A stretch of 64,000 nucleotides of DNA from Emergencia sp. (GTDB taxonomy: Bacteria; Bacillota; Clostridia; Peptostreptococcales; Anaerovoracaceae): assembly GCA_022767345.1 (NCBI GenBank), contig JALEOD010000053.1:62001-126000 (forward strand), read 5' to 3'. Under the pieces are notes generated by a model. That model searched no databases and had not been told where the DNA came from. It saw only the letters and a list, made by a program, of their open reading frames with translations. Below are positions 17,902-27,209 of this stretch, in pieces (the stretch's first letter is position 1; every line of letters begins with the position of its first letter). The position numbers and the translations under genes are program-made.

Positions 17902-19278
17902 ATGGTAAAGAATGTAAAACATATCATGGAGCGAAAAGCCTTCGAAAAGGTTTTAGAATCGATTATCAGTAAGAGTCAGGAAAAGGATTTGTCAGAAGTT
18001 ATGCTTCCTATGATCGACATGATGGAAAAGATTTTGGGGGACTCCTGGGAGCAGTCTTCTTATGAACTTTTGAGAACGCTGGCAAAAGATCCGGACAACA
18101 AGTGGACCCATTATACGCAGAACATACTGCGTAATGTGGATCCCCATATTTTAAAGACTTTTGCTCTCAACGCAGGGTATGAATCCGGATTCAGAGGGTA
18201 CAAGACTTCGTTAAAAATGTCTGAGAAGTATCAGTGCAATATTCCGTGGATTATTTTGATGGATCCGACGACGGCCTGCAACATGCACTGCACCGGCTGC
18301 TGGGCCGCAGAATACGGAGATAAAATGAATCTGTCTTTTGAAGATATGGATAGAATTATAACAGAAGGCAAAGAATTGGGGATTCACGCTTATCTGTTTA
18401 CCGGCGGAGAACCGCTCATTAAGAAAAAAGAAATCATTCGCCTTTGCGAAAAACATAATGACTGCGCATTCCACGCCTTCACCAATGGGACGCTCATCGA
18501 TGAGGAATTCTGCGATGACCTTCTTCGGGTAGGCAATTTCTTCGTATCGGTCAGCATTGAGGGCTTTGAGGAAAGCAATGACGGCAGACGGGGTGCAGGT
18601 CACTTCCAAAAGGCGCTGGCGGCGATGGATTTAATGCACGAGAAGAGAATTCCTTTCGGCGTGTCGATTTGCTATACCAGCAAGAATTATCTGACTGTAA
18701 CCAGCGATGATTTTCTGGATATGCTCATCGATAAAGGATGCGTATTCGCATGGTATTTCCACTATATGCCGGTAGGCGTCAATGCCAGCACAGAACTCCT
18801 GCTGACACCGCAGCAGCGGGTTTATATGCACGATAAGATTCGAGAAATCAGAGGCCTTGAGGGCGGCAAGGAACTCTTTGCCATCGACTTCCAAAACGAT
18901 GGGGAGTTTGTGCACGGCTGTATTGCGGCGGGAGAGAGATACTGTCATATCAATGCCAACGGTGATGTGGAGCCTTGCGTATTCATACACTATTCCGGTG
19001 CAAATATTAAAGAAAAGCCGCTTCTGGACTGTCTGCGGCAGCCTTTATTCCTCGCTTACCGCGATGGGCAGCCCTTTAACGATAATCATCTGAGGCCTTG
19101 CCCGATGCTGGAAAATCCGGAAATTCTGCAGGAGATGATAAAGAAAACCGGTGCAAAATCTACAGATCTGGAAGCGCCGGAATCCTGCGAACATCTTTGC
19201 GGAAAATGTACGGAATACGCAAAGAACTGGGCGCCTGTTGCCGACAAACTCTGGGAGAAGGATAGGAAACAGGAATAG
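17902..19278 (+). CDS. Radical SAM/SPASM domain protein
   Basis: A 458-residue protein. After a ~115-residue helical N-terminal region comes the radical SAM core with CxxxCxxC at C126, C130 and C133 (TACNMHCTGCW) and the SAM-binding FTGGEPL. The C-terminal part has further cysteines spaced as in SPASM auxiliary-cluster domains (ERYCHINANGDVEPCVFIH, RPCPML, SCEHLCGKC). Such enzymes use an extra Fe-S cluster to modify peptides, proteins or other substrates. No precursor peptide gene is visible next to it. The gene has its own promoter and a strong terminator, so it is monocistronic; the substrate is unknown. Confidence 0.85.
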   Translation: MVKNVKHIMERKAFEKVLESIISKSQEKDLSEVMLPMIDMMEKILGDSWEQSSYELLRTLAKDPDNKWTHYTQNILRNVDPHILKTFALNAGYESGFRGYKTSLKMSEKYQCNIPWIILMDPTTACNMHCTGCWAAEYGDKMNLSFEDMDRIITEGKELGIHAYLFTGGEPLIKKKEIIRLCEKHNDCAFHAFTNGTLIDEEFCDDLLRVGNFFVSVSIEGFEESNDGRRGAGHFQKALAAMDLMHEKRIPFGVSICYTSKNYLTVTSDDFLDMLIDKGCVFAWYFHYMPVGVNASTELLLTPQQRVYMHDKIREIRGLEGGKELFAIDFQNDGEFVHGCIAAGERYCHINANGDVEPCVFIHYSGANIKEKPLLDCLRQPLFLAYRDGQPFNDNHLRPCPMLENPEILQEMIKKTGAKSTDLEAPESCEHLCGKCTEYAKNWAPVADKLWEKDRKQE

Positions 19279-19297
19279 GAAACAGGAAAAAACACAG

Positions 19298-19328
19298 GGA
19301 AGCATTGAGCGGGCAATGCTTCCTTTTT
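19298..19328 (+). terminator. Strong intrinsic terminator after the radical SAM gene
   Basis: A perfect ten-pair stem (GGAAGCATTG with CAATGCTTCC) with a six-base loop is followed by TTTTT. Confidence 0.9.
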
Positions 19329-19349
19329 GCATACCCTAGCTGAAATTTT

Positions 19350-19393
19350 GTCGACTAAAAATCATTAACTGGTAGTCGACTTTTTAGTATAAT
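19350..19393 (+). promoter_or_regulatory. Promoter with inverted operator copies upstream of the tetR remnant
   Basis: TTAACT (19365-19370) and TATAAT (19388-19393) are spaced by 17 bases. The octamers GTCGACTA (19350-19357) and TAGTCGAC (19373-19380) are exact reverse complements flanking and overlapping the promoter, as expected for TetR repression. A third TAGTCGAC lies inside the pseudogene (19744-19751). The control elements look intact although the regulator is broken. Confidence 0.6.
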
Positions 19394-19415
19394 AAAAACA
19401 AAGGGAGGTGTGCTT

Positions 19416-19808
19416 ATGGCCAGCAGACAGGCGGCCGCTTTGGAAACAAAGAGGAAACTTTTGGAGGCAGGCAGCAAAATCATAGCCGAGAAGAGACTTT
19501 CGCACACGACCATTGACGAAATTACAGCCTTGGCGGGGGTGGGAAAGGGCACCTTTTATACCTATTTTAAGAAGAAAGAGGATATCGTCTTTGCAATGGG
19601 CTATGGCGCCTTCACGGAAGTTTTGAAGGAAGCCTTTGCCCTGAAAGGGACTTTTATAGAAAAACTTACTTATTATACGGTGCATTTTTCCGCGTGTATC
19701 GAGTAAAGCAGTGTGAAGCTTTCTCAGGAATGAATCAGAACGGTAGTCGACATTCCTGCAGGCGCGTACCGAAGAGTTTTGCGGAACCTATTTAACGAGC
19801 ATATTTAA
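19416..19808 (+). pseudogene. Truncated TetR-family regulator (nonsense mutations)
   Basis: The first ~95 residues form a normal TetR helix-turn-helix (EAGSKIIAEKRLSHTTIDE, then ALAGVGKGTFYTYF). The frame is then interrupted by TAA at 19704 and TGA at 19731, yet the same frame stays coding-like up to 19808. A TetR protein needs about 190 residues, so most of the ligand domain is missing. The 98-residue product could still bind DNA but probably not dimerise. The following aldo/keto reductase has lost its 5' end, so one deletion plus point mutations is the simplest history. Confidence 0.7.
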
Positions 19809-19830
19809 TGCATATATTTAAATCGTATAG

Positions 19831-20805
19831 GCCATAGAAAACAAGGAGGAAGATGCCATTCGCCAGGCACTGGTGGAACGATATCCGAGGGAGAGTTTTC
19901 AGCTGGCTATCAAGAATGCGGCATGGATTAACTGCAAGACCAAAGAAGAAGCCTATGAACAGTTTGAGGTTTCTCTGCAACAGACCGGTGCGGGATATTT
20001 CGATTTTTATCTGCCGCATAATCTGGGAGAGGCCAGAAGTAAATATTTTGATGACTTTGACATGTGGAATTTTGTACAGGAAAAGAAAAAAGAGGGTCTG
20101 ATTAAGCACATTGGATTTTCTTTCCATTCCACCCCGGAAGAACTGGATGCACTGCTTTCTGCCCACCCGGAAATGGAGTTTGTACAGCTGCAGATCAATT
20201 ATGCGGACTGGGAAAATCCAGCGGTACAGTCAAAAGCCTGCTATGAGGTAGCGAAAAGGCACGGCAAACCGGTCATCGTTATGGAACCTTTCAAGGGCGG
20301 TATGCTGGCAACACCGCCGGAATCTGTCGTTGAAATTTTTAAAAATGCAGATGCAGACGCGTCAGTTGCTTTCTGGGCGGTTCGTTTTGCGGCAGATCTG
20401 GACAATGTGATGGTAGTGCTTTCCGGTATGAGCAGCGTGGAACAGATGGAGGATAACCTGTCCTACATGAAGGATTTTACGGGACTTTCAAAAGCGCAGA
20501 AGGAAACCCTCGATAAGGACAGACAGGAGCTTGCGAGAATCCCGCTGATTCCTTGCACAACCTGCAACTATTGCGCGAAGGTATGTCCTGCGCAGATTGG
20601 AATCTCCGGTTCCTTTACTGCTATGAACTATCTGACTCTGTACGGGAACAAAGCCATGGCGCAGCATCAGGAAAACTGGATGGTCGCAGGTCACGGACTG
20701 AAACGCGCAAATGAGTGCATCGGCTGCGGCAAGTGCGAAGAAGCGTGTCCGCAGCATATCGCAATCAGAGAAGAATTGAAAAAAGTGGCGGAAGAGCTGC
20801 TGTAA
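19831..20805 (+). pseudogene. Aldo/keto reductase with ferredoxin-like C-terminus, 5'-truncated
   Basis: Homology to ferredoxin-type aldo/keto reductases begins abruptly near 19831, just after an in-frame TAG at 19828, with EEDAIRQALVERYPRESF. In intact relatives this lies about 60-70 residues into the protein. The missing part holds the first barrel strand and the catalytic Asp and Tyr; the catalytic Lys (LAIK) and His (YLPHN) remain. The rest is open for over 300 codons and keeps two four-cysteine motifs (PCTTCNYCAKVCP and CIGCGKCEEACP). It may be transcribed from the tetR promoter, but a working reductase is unlikely. A recent event is suggested by the undamaged remainder. Confidence 0.65.
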
Positions 20806-20905
20806 CAGAGATTAGAACAGACCCTCAAGCCGGGCCTTTTTTTTCGTGTAAATTTTTACAAATTGCACATTGAATAACAAGTGCCAAAAAAAAACAATTT
20901 GCCTG

Positions 20906-20949
20906 TGGACAAATGAGATATAACAATGTACTATAAAGATGTAATACAT
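20906..20949 (+). promoter_or_regulatory. Candidate promoter of the glm operon with a small palindrome
   Basis: TGGACA (20906-20911) and TACTAT (20929-20934) are 17 bases apart. The palindrome ATGTAATACAT (20939-20949) lies just downstream, at the expected start of transcription. The palindrome resembles but does not match the half-sites at 9617-9663. Just before, at 20820-20851, a weak hairpin with a run of eight Ts may end the preceding transcript. Confidence 0.4.
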
Positions 20950-20977
20950 TTATCGATTTTGAATTTCGAGGTGAATC

Positions 20978-21394
20978 ATGGAAGAAAACAAGAAGAAGTT
21001 AGTCATCGGCGTGATTGGCGCTGATGTTCACGCAGTAGGAATCCAGATTTTGAACCACGCTTTTGAAGAGGCGGGCTTCGATGTAACCAATCTGGGTGTC
21101 ATGGTATCGCAGGAGGAATACATTGCGGCGGCTGTAGAAACGGATGCAGACGCGATTATGGTATCCTCTCTGTACGGTCATGGAGAGCTTGACTGCCGCG
21201 GTCTTAGAGAAAAGTGCAGCGAGGCAGGCCTTTCCGATATACTGCTATATGTGGGCGGCAACATCGTTGTCGGCAAGCAGCCTTTTGATGAAGTAGAGGC
21301 AAGATTTAAGAAAATGGGTTTCAATCGGGTATTTGGACCGGGTACAGCGCCGGAGGAAACCATTCGGTGTCTGAGAGAGGATTTAAACCTGTAA
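20978..21394 (+). CDS. glmS: Methylaspartate mutase, sigma (cobalamin-binding) subunit
   Basis: A 138-residue protein, the normal size of GlmS/MutS. It carries the B12-binding signature in GADVHAVG (D16, H18, G21; the histidine ligates cobalt) and [10 protein letters not shown] further on. With GlmE it forms the adenosylcobalamin-dependent glutamate mutase that converts L-glutamate to threo-3-methyl-L-aspartate, the first step of the methylaspartate fermentation route. It leads the operon glmS-glmL-glmE; 15 bases separate it from glmL. I found no cobalamin riboswitch in the ~170 bases upstream. Confidence 0.95.
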   Translation: MEENKKKLVIGVIGADVHAVGIQILNHAFEEAGFDVTNLGVMVSQEEYIAAAVETDADAIMVSSLYGHGELDCRGLREKCSEAGLSDILLYVGGNIVVGKQPFDEVEARFKKMGFNRVFGPGTAPEETIRCLREDLNL

Positions 21395-21409
21395 GGAATC
21401 GGTGAAATC

Positions 21410-22804
21410 ATGGAACAAGTATTATTGATAGATTTCGGCAGTATTTACACCAAGGTAACTGCTGTAGATATCACCGAAGAGAGGCTTCTGGGCACAGCGG
21501 CAAGTTACACCACTGTGGAAACCGATATCAATGAAGGACTGGCAAAGGCGCTGGCACTTTTGGAGGAAAAAATCGGCAAGACGGACTTCAACGCAAGATA
21601 TGCCTGCTCCAGCGCAGCCGGCGGTCTTAAAATGATTAGCTGCGGACTGGTGCCGGAACTGACTGCGGAAGCTGCAAAGATGGCTTCCCTTGGAGCAGGG
21701 GCAAAGGTCATGAAGGTTTATTCCTATCAGCTGACCGAAGAAGACGCGGAGGAAATCGAGCAGTTGAAACCGGATATCTTCCTTTTGACCGGCGGCACAG
21801 ACGGCGGCAATAAGGATACAATCCTGGAAAATGCCCGCATGCTTGCAGGGATTTCCGCAGAGTTTCCAATCGTTGTCGCGGGCAATCGCAATGCAGCAGG
21901 TGCCTGCCGGAAGATTTTGGAAGAAGCCGGAAAACAGGTAATCGTAACAGAAAACGTTATGCCGCGCTTTGGGCAGCTGAATATTGAGCCGGCACAGCAC
22001 TGCATTCGGGAAATCTTTCTTGCGCGAATCATCAAGGCAAAGGGGCTTTCTGAGGCCAGCCAGTTGATTTCAGGCATTATGATGCCGACTCCGGCGGCGG
22101 TGCTTTCCGCCATGGAGCTTCTGGCAAAGGGTACAGAAAACGAACCCGGTCTAGGCGATTTGGTTGCAGTAGATGTGGGCGGCGCTACGACAGACGTTTA
22201 CTCGATGAGTCTGGGCGAACCCAGCGGTGTCAATACAGTCATCAAGGGATTGCCTGAACCTTATGCAAAGCGAACGGTGGAAGGGGATATCGGCATGCGT
22301 TACAGCGCGGCGGGTATCGTAGAAGCCGCGGGAATCGAGGCGGTTTCCAGACTTTCGGGTCTGTCCTCTGAACGGGCGCAGCAGCTGCTTTCCCTGATTA
22401 CTGACAAAACTGACACTCTGCCGGAAACTGACGAATTGGAAGCGCTGGATTTTGCGCTGGCGTCACTGGCGGTCAAGGTGGGCATGACTCGGCACGCCGG
22501 CCGTGTGGAAAAGGTTTACACACCTGTTGGTGAAACATGGCTGCAGGAGGGAAAAGACCTGACCAATGTGGAAAAAGCAGTGATTACAGGCGGATCGCTC
22601 ATTCACGCAAAGAACGTAGCGAAAATCGCGAGAGGCCTTCTCTATGATCTTGCTGAAAGCGCGTCGCTGAAACCGAAGCAGGCGGAAATCCTGCTGGACA
22701 AAGAATATATTTTATCGGCCATGGGCCTTCTCGCCAAACATGCGCCGGACACAGCACTAAGAATCATGAAAAAGGAGTTGATATCCTATGGAATTGAAAA
22801 ATAA
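21410..22804 (+). CDS. glmL: Methylaspartate mutase accessory protein (MutL/GlmL)
   Basis: A 464-residue ASKHA-fold ATPase. It opens with [17 protein letters not shown] and contains a second phosphate-binding motif, [13 protein letters not shown]. GlmL lies between the two mutase subunits in glutamate-fermenting clostridia and is thought to act as a chaperone or reactivating factor for the B12 enzyme, possibly exchanging damaged cofactor at the expense of ATP. The internal repeat of actin-like halves is visible. Its 3' end overlaps the glmE start by 17 bases, so translation is coupled. The assignment rests on both sequence and position. Confidence 0.93.
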   Translation: MEQVLLIDFGSIYTKVTAVDITEERLLGTAASYTTVETDINEGLAKALALLEEKIGKTDFNARYACSSAAGGLKMISCGLVPELTAEAAKMASLGAGAKVMKVYSYQLTEEDAEEIEQLKPDIFLLTGGTDGGNKDTILENARMLAGISAEFPIVVAGNRNAAGACRKILEEAGKQVIVTENVMPRFGQLNIEPAQHCIREIFLARIIKAKGLSEASQLISGIMMPTPAAVLSAMELLAKGTENEPGLGDLVAVDVGGATTDVYSMSLGEPSGVNTVIKGLPEPYAKRTVEGDIGMRYSAAGIVEAAGIEAVSRLSGLSSERAQQLLSLITDKTDTLPETDELEALDFALASLAVKVGMTRHAGRVEKVYTPVGETWLQEGKDLTNVEKAVITGGSLIHAKNVAKIARGLLYDLAESASLKPKQAEILLDKEYILSAMGLLAKHAPDTALRIMKKELISYGIEK

Positions 22805-24242
22805 AAAACTGACAAACGACGAATTCTACGGAATTCAGAAGGAAATTTTGACCCAGTGGCCGACCGGCGCAGATGTGGATTTTGAGAAGGCGGTAGAATT
22901 TCATCAAAGCCTGCCGGAAAGCAAGAATTTCGGCAAGAAACTGGTAAAAGCGAAGAAAGACGGAAAGACTTTAGTACAGCCGAGAGCCGGTGTTGCGCTG
23001 GTGCAGGAGCACATCGACCTTTTGACCTATCTGCAGGACAAGGGCGGCGCGGATCTGCTTCCGACAACCGTTGACAGCTATACCAGACAGAACAGATATA
23101 AAGAAGCAGAAGTCGGTATTCAGGAATCCGTCAGAGAAAGCAAATCCATGCTCAACGGTCTGCCAATCGTCAACCACGGCGTAGACGCCTGCCGTTCCAT
23201 CATCAGCGAGCTGAACACACCGGTACAGGTACGTCACGGCACACCTGACGCAAGACTTTTGACAGAAATCTCCTATGCCGGAGGCTTTACAAGCTATGAA
23301 GGCGGCGGCATTTCCTACAATATTCCTTATGCTAAAAATGTAAGCCTGGAAAAAACCATCAGAGACTGGCAGTACTGCGACAGACTGACCGGTATCTATG
23401 AAGAAGCCGGCGTCAGCATTAACAGAGAACCTTACGGACCGCTGACCGGTACATTGGTTCCGCCTTGCATTTCCCACTCTGTAGCAATCATCGAGAGTTT
23501 GCTTGCTGCAGAACAGGGCGTAAAAAACGTAACTGTCGGCTACGGCCAGTGCGGAAATCTGGTGCAGGACGTTGCGGCAATCCGTTCCCTTGGCAATCTG
23601 ACCGAAGAGTATTTAAAGAGATATGGCTACAGCGATGTAGAAGTAACTACCGTATTACATCAGTGGATGGGCGGCTTCCCGCAGGATGAAGCACAGGCAT
23701 TCTCTGTAATTTCCTGGGGCAGCGCAATCGCGGCACTTTCCAAGGCAACTAAGGTTATCGTAAAAACGCCGCACGAAGCAATCGGTGTTCCGACTAAGGA
23801 AGCAAACGCCCAGGGACTGCGCTGCACCAAGCAGATGATCAACATGCTCTGCGACCAGCAGCTTTCCAACACCAGCCATGTTGTCAATGAAATGATGATT
23901 ATTTCCGCAGAAACTCGCTGCATTGTAGATAAAGTGTTTGAACTGGGCGAAGGCGATTTGGCAGTGGGTGCTGTCAGAGCATTCCAGGCAGGCGTTTTGG
24001 ATATTCCATTTGCGCCGAGCAAACTCAACGCAGGAAAAATGCTGCCGGCAAGGGACAACGACGGCGCAATCCGTATCTTAAATGCTGCTAACGTGCCGCT
24101 TTCCAAAGAGCTGATCGATTTCAACAAAGAAAAGATTGAAGAGCGTGCACAGGCAGAAAAGAGAGACGCTTCTTTCCAGATGGTAATCGACGACGTTTAC
24201 TCCATCAGTAAAGGAAAACTGGTCGGCAGACCTTGGAAATAA
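22788..24242 (+). CDS. glmE: Methylaspartate mutase, epsilon (catalytic) subunit
   Basis: A 484-residue TIM-barrel subunit, the usual length for GlmE/MutE. Landmarks are [17 protein letters not shown] near residue 65, [31 protein letters not shown], and [36 protein letters not shown]. It binds glutamate and the adenosyl part of B12 and catalyses the carbon-skeleton rearrangement together with GlmS. The ATG at 22788 lies inside the end of glmL. The 555-base gap that follows contains repeats, described separately, before mal. Confidence 0.95.
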   Translation: MELKNKKLTNDEFYGIQKEILTQWPTGADVDFEKAVEFHQSLPESKNFGKKLVKAKKDGKTLVQPRAGVALVQEHIDLLTYLQDKGGADLLPTTVDSYTRQNRYKEAEVGIQESVRESKSMLNGLPIVNHGVDACRSIISELNTPVQVRHGTPDARLLTEISYAGGFTSYEGGGISYNIPYAKNVSLEKTIRDWQYCDRLTGIYEEAGVSINREPYGPLTGTLVPPCISHSVAIIESLLAAEQGVKNVTVGYGQCGNLVQDVAAIRSLGNLTEEYLKRYGYSDVEVTTVLHQWMGGFPQDEAQAFSVISWGSAIAALSKATKVIVKTPHEAIGVPTKEANAQGLRCTKQMINMLCDQQLSNTSHVVNEMMIISAETRCIVDKVFELGEGDLAVGAVRAFQAGVLDIPFAPSKLNAGKMLPARDNDGAIRILNAANVPLSKELIDFNKEKIEERAQAEKRDASFQMVIDDVYSISKGKLVGRPWK

Positions 24243-24360
24243 ATGTGCGATGATGCGGTGCGCAGTGGAGCGTTGGTATTATGCCGCGGCGTGCGAGGCT
24301 TGCGCTTCTTTGCCGCTTCGGGCGCTTGACTGCTGAAAACTACGCGACCTGCGGATTGTC

Positions 24361-24426
24361 CTGCACCTCCCGCTGCGCGGGCTGCACATTGCCCTGCACC
24401 TCCCGCTGCGCGGGCTGCACATTGCC
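24361..24426. repeat. Two tandem 33-base hairpin repeats
   Basis: A 33-base unit beginning CTGCACCTCCCGCTGCGCGG occurs twice in exact tandem (24361-24393, 24394-24426). Each unit contains CCCGC-TGC-GCGGG, a short hairpin. This part of the glmE-mal gap (24243-24450) is much richer in GC than what follows and carries no convincing gene. Confidence 0.8.
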
Positions 24427-24451
24427 CTATATTTTGCTGCGGACGCCGAAC

Positions 24452-24641
24452 ATTGACAAAGTTGACAAAAAAACGGAAATTTGTCCAATCTGTCAACGTT
24501 TGCCGATAAAAACGTTGACAAAATTGACACTTTTTAAGAATTTTGTCCAATTTGTCAAATTTGGCTCTAAAATCGAGGCATTTTTCCCGGGAAATTTGCG
24601 GATTTGTTGACAAAAACGGATTTTTTTCGGAATTTGTCAAC
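24452..24641. repeat. GTTGACAAA inverted-repeat element, copy 1
   Basis: Three units carry arms of the type GTTGACAAA and TTTGTCAAC spaced 36-37 bases from end to end: 24461-24497, 24514-24550 and 24606-24641. Offset half-sites (ATTGAC at 24452 and 24523) form additional 37-base pairs with GTCCAA (24483-24488) and GTCAAA (24554-24559). Unit spacings are 53 and 92 bases. A second copy in the opposite orientation lies at 41750-42013. It sits between glmE and mal. From 24650 to the mal ribosome site I see nothing definite. Confidence 0.75.
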
Positions 24642-24797
24642 GTGGTTCAGTGGGAGCTTCGCGGGAGAGCAGATGAGATGAGCGGCAGCGAGACAGAGAG
24701 CCAGTGAAAAAGGCGCGAAAGAACTTTGGAACTAAGAATTGAATTGAGAAAATAGAATACTGAAAATAGATATCAATAGTACAGAAGGTGATCATAT

Positions 24798-26045
24798 ATG
24801 AAAATTAAAAAAATTATTTGTTCAGGTGGAAGAACCGGTTTCTTCTTTGACGATCAGAGAGCGATTAAAAAAGGTGCAAAATCTGACGGTTCTGCATATA
24901 TCGGACAGCCGGTGACAGACGGATTTAAGGCTGTAAGACAGGCAGGCGAATCCATTTCTGTAATGGTAGTTTTGGAAGACGGCCAGGTTGCTTACGGCGA
25001 CTGCGCAGCGGTACAGTACAGCGGCGCAGGCGGAAGAGACCCGCTGTTCCTCGCAGAAGATTTTATTCCTGTTATCATGGAACATGTAGCACCGGTGCTG
25101 GAGGGTAAGGAACTGAATTCTTTCAAAGAGCTGGCAGCAGAAGTGGAAGCTGTGGAAGTGGACGGCAAGCGTTTGCACACTGCAATTCGCTACGGCGTAA
25201 CGCAGGCAGTGCTGGACGCAGTGGCAAAAGCAAAGAAGCAGCTGATGTGCGAAGTTATCGCTGACGAATACGGATTAAAACCGGAATATCGCCAGATTCC
25301 AATCTTTACACAGTCCGGCGACAACCGTTACGATAATTCCGACAAGATGATTATGAAAGGCGCTGACGTTCTGCCTCACGCTTTGATTAACAATGTAGAT
25401 ACAAAACTGGGAAAAGACGGCAGTATTTTACTGGAATATGTAAAATGGCTGAGAGACAGAATCATTGCCCTGCGTCACGATGAAGATTACCTGCCGGTTC
25501 TGCACATCGACGTTTACGGCACCATCGGTATGGCATTCGGTGTCAACAACTATGAAGGTATGGCAGACTATATCGCTACTTTGGCAGAAGCTGCAAAACC
25601 GTTCAAGCTGCGTATCGAAGGTCCGATGGACGCAGAAGAAAGAGAAGCGCAGATGAAAGCACTGGCAGCGCTGACTGCTGAAGTTGACCGCCGCGGTATC
25701 GAAGTAGAACTGGTAGCGGACGAATGGTGCAACACCTTAGAAGATATCAAGTATTTCGCCGACAATAAAGCAGGTCATATGGTGCAGATTAAGACACCGG
25801 ACCTTGGCGGAATCAACAATATCGTAGAAGCAGTGCTTTACTGCAAAGAAAAGGGAATCGGCGCTTATCAGGGCGGTACCTGCAACGAAACAGACCGCTC
25901 CGCGCAGGTTTGTGTCAACCTGGCTATGGCAACCCAGCCTGACCAGATTCTGGCAAAACCGGGCATGGGCGTAGATGAAGGTTACATGATTGTGTATAAC
26001 GAAATGCAGAGAATTCTCGCGCAGCTGGCCGCAAAAAATGCATAA
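24798..26045 (+). CDS. mal: Methylaspartate ammonia-lyase
   Basis: A 415-residue enolase-superfamily enzyme that removes ammonia from threo-3-methyl-L-aspartate to give mesaconate. Expected landmarks are present: the opening IKKIICSGGRTGFFFDDQRAIKKGA, metal ligands in LHIDVYG, RIEGPMD and LVADEWC, and the catalytic lysine in QIKTPDLGGI. Length matches characterised clostridial enzymes. GAAGGTGAT precedes the ATG. citG overlaps its 3' end by eight bases, so mal begins the mal-citG-D-E-F unit. Product mesaconate would feed the hydratase encoded at 10.7-12.1 kb. Confidence 0.96.
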   Translation: MKIKKIICSGGRTGFFFDDQRAIKKGAKSDGSAYIGQPVTDGFKAVRQAGESISVMVVLEDGQVAYGDCAAVQYSGAGGRDPLFLAEDFIPVIMEHVAPVLEGKELNSFKELAAEVEAVEVDGKRLHTAIRYGVTQAVLDAVAKAKKQLMCEVIADEYGLKPEYRQIPIFTQSGDNRYDNSDKMIMKGADVLPHALINNVDTKLGKDGSILLEYVKWLRDRIIALRHDEDYLPVLHIDVYGTIGMAFGVNNYEGMADYIATLAEAAKPFKLRIEGPMDAEEREAQMKALAALTAEVDRRGIEVELVADEWCNTLEDIKYFADNKAGHMVQIKTPDLGGINNIVEAVLYCKEKGIGAYQGGTCNETDRSAQVCVNLAMATQPDQILAKPGMGVDEGYMIVYNEMQRILAQLAAKNA

Positions 26046-26940
26046 TGAAGTAAAAGGCAAACAGCTGACGGCAGAAATAATCGGAGAACTGGCGGTGCGT
26101 GCCCTTAGAATTGAAGCGGCGGTGACGCCAAAGCCGGGACTTGTAGACAGAGAAAACAGCGGAGCCCATGATGATATGGACTATCCGCTGTTTCTGGCAA
26201 GCAGCGCAGCGCTGCTGCCTTGCTTCATAGCCTGCGCAAAGGCCGGCATCGACGGATACAAAAAAAATCCGGCGCAGCTGGTTCCCATCCTGCGCCGGAT
26301 TGGCAGATGCGGAGAAACCGCCATGTATGCGGCGACAAAGGGAGTAAATACCCACAAGGGCGCGATTTTCTCTATGGGAATTTTGTGCTGCGCCCTCGGT
26401 ATGCTTGTAGCTAGAGCGGCGAAAGGCAAGGCCGCTGTTGTGCGAAATACGGCCGCCTATCTGACGGAAGCTGAATTACAGGCGCTGTGCGCGGCGCTTT
26501 CCGCCGCCCTGCTGCGGCAGGAAACTGCCGCAGCAACCCACGGGCTGTACGCCCGTGGCCACGCCGCCTGCGGCGGCGTGCGGGAGGAGGCTGCCTCCGG
26601 CTTTGCTACTGCATTTCAGGTAGGCCTGCCTGTTTTAAGAGACGCCCTCTGTGAGGGCGCTATGCAGGAAACCGCACTGGTAAAAACTCTGCTGGCGCTG
26701 ATTGCAAGAACGGAAGACAGCAATACTGCCTACAGAGGCGGCGCTGGCGGTCTCGCCTTTATGCAGAAGACCGCAGAGGAGATTTTGCGCAGGGCAGATT
26801 GGAAGAGTGAGGAAGGTTTAGACATGGTGAGAGAGTTTGACCGCGCGTGTATCAGGAGGCATCTGAGCCCCGGAGGCAGTGCGGATTTACTGGCATTCAG
26901 CGCCATGTTACTTATGATTTTTGATGAGGTATCGCTATGA
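26038..26940 (+). CDS. citG: Triphosphoribosyl-dephospho-CoA synthase
   Basis: A 300-residue protein. The ATG at 26038 overlaps the mal stop. CitG makes the precursor of the 2'-(5''-phosphoribosyl)-3'-dephospho-CoA prosthetic group of citrate-lyase-type acyl carrier subunits. Family motifs are TPKPGLVDRENSGAHDDMD near the N-terminus, THKGAIFSMGILC in the middle and GGSADLLAFSAMLL at the end. No citX (the transferase that attaches the group) is present in the window. The stretch coding LLRQETAAATHGLYARGHA contains a run of perfect DNA hairpins (26512-26598), described under findings. citD starts within its last four bases. Confidence 0.92.
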   Translation: MHNEVKGKQLTAEIIGELAVRALRIEAAVTPKPGLVDRENSGAHDDMDYPLFLASSAALLPCFIACAKAGIDGYKKNPAQLVPILRRIGRCGETAMYAATKGVNTHKGAIFSMGILCCALGMLVARAAKGKAAVVRNTAAYLTEAELQALCAALSAALLRQETAAATHGLYARGHAACGGVREEAASGFATAFQVGLPVLRDALCEGAMQETALVKTLLALIARTEDSNTAYRGGAGGLAFMQKTAEEILRRADWKSEEGLDMVREFDRACIRRHLSPGGSADLLAFSAMLLMIFDEVSL

Positions 26941-27209
26941 TTAAAACAAATGCGTGCGCCGGAACCTTAGAGTCCAGCGACATTTATGTGGAAATTGCAC
27001 CGCTGCCTGCTGGCAGCGGCATTGAACTTTCAGTGACATCTGTAGTTTACGAGCAGTTTGGCGCTGAAATCGAAGCAGTCATCAGACAGACCCTGGAAAA
27101 ACTGGGTGAAACCGATGTAAAGGTTACCGCCAGCGACAGAGGGGCTGTGGACTGCACCATTGCAGCAAGAGTGGAAACGGCAGTATGCCGCGGGAAAGGA
27201 GAGCAGTAA
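26937..27209 (+). CDS. citD: Citrate/citramalate lyase acyl carrier protein, gamma subunit
   Basis: A 90-residue protein, the size of CitD. The prosthetic group attaches to a serine in the conserved GTLESSD motif near residue 14. It carries the acetyl thioester during turnover of the lyase. Its start overlaps citG (ATGA) and its stop directly precedes the citE start. In this context, with methylaspartate mutase and ammonia-lyase, the complex probably acts on (S)-citramalate, giving acetate and pyruvate, rather than on citrate. That substrate call is from gene context. Confidence 0.92.
   Translation: MIKTNACAGTLESSDIYVEIAPLPAGSGIELSVTSVVYEQFGAEIEAVIRQTLEKLGETDVKVTASDRGAVDCTIAARVETAVCRGKGEQ

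Noticed and set aside
20806..20977. Cobalamin riboswitch in front of the B12-dependent mutase genes
   Set aside because: The gap is only 172 bases and shows neither the conserved B12-box sequence nor enough room for the fold.
24279..24640. Short open frames in the glmE-mal gap
   Set aside because: Their proteins only reflect the 33-base tandem repeats and GTTGACAAA units (repeated CAAR- and RCAG-rich peptides); no ribosome sites.
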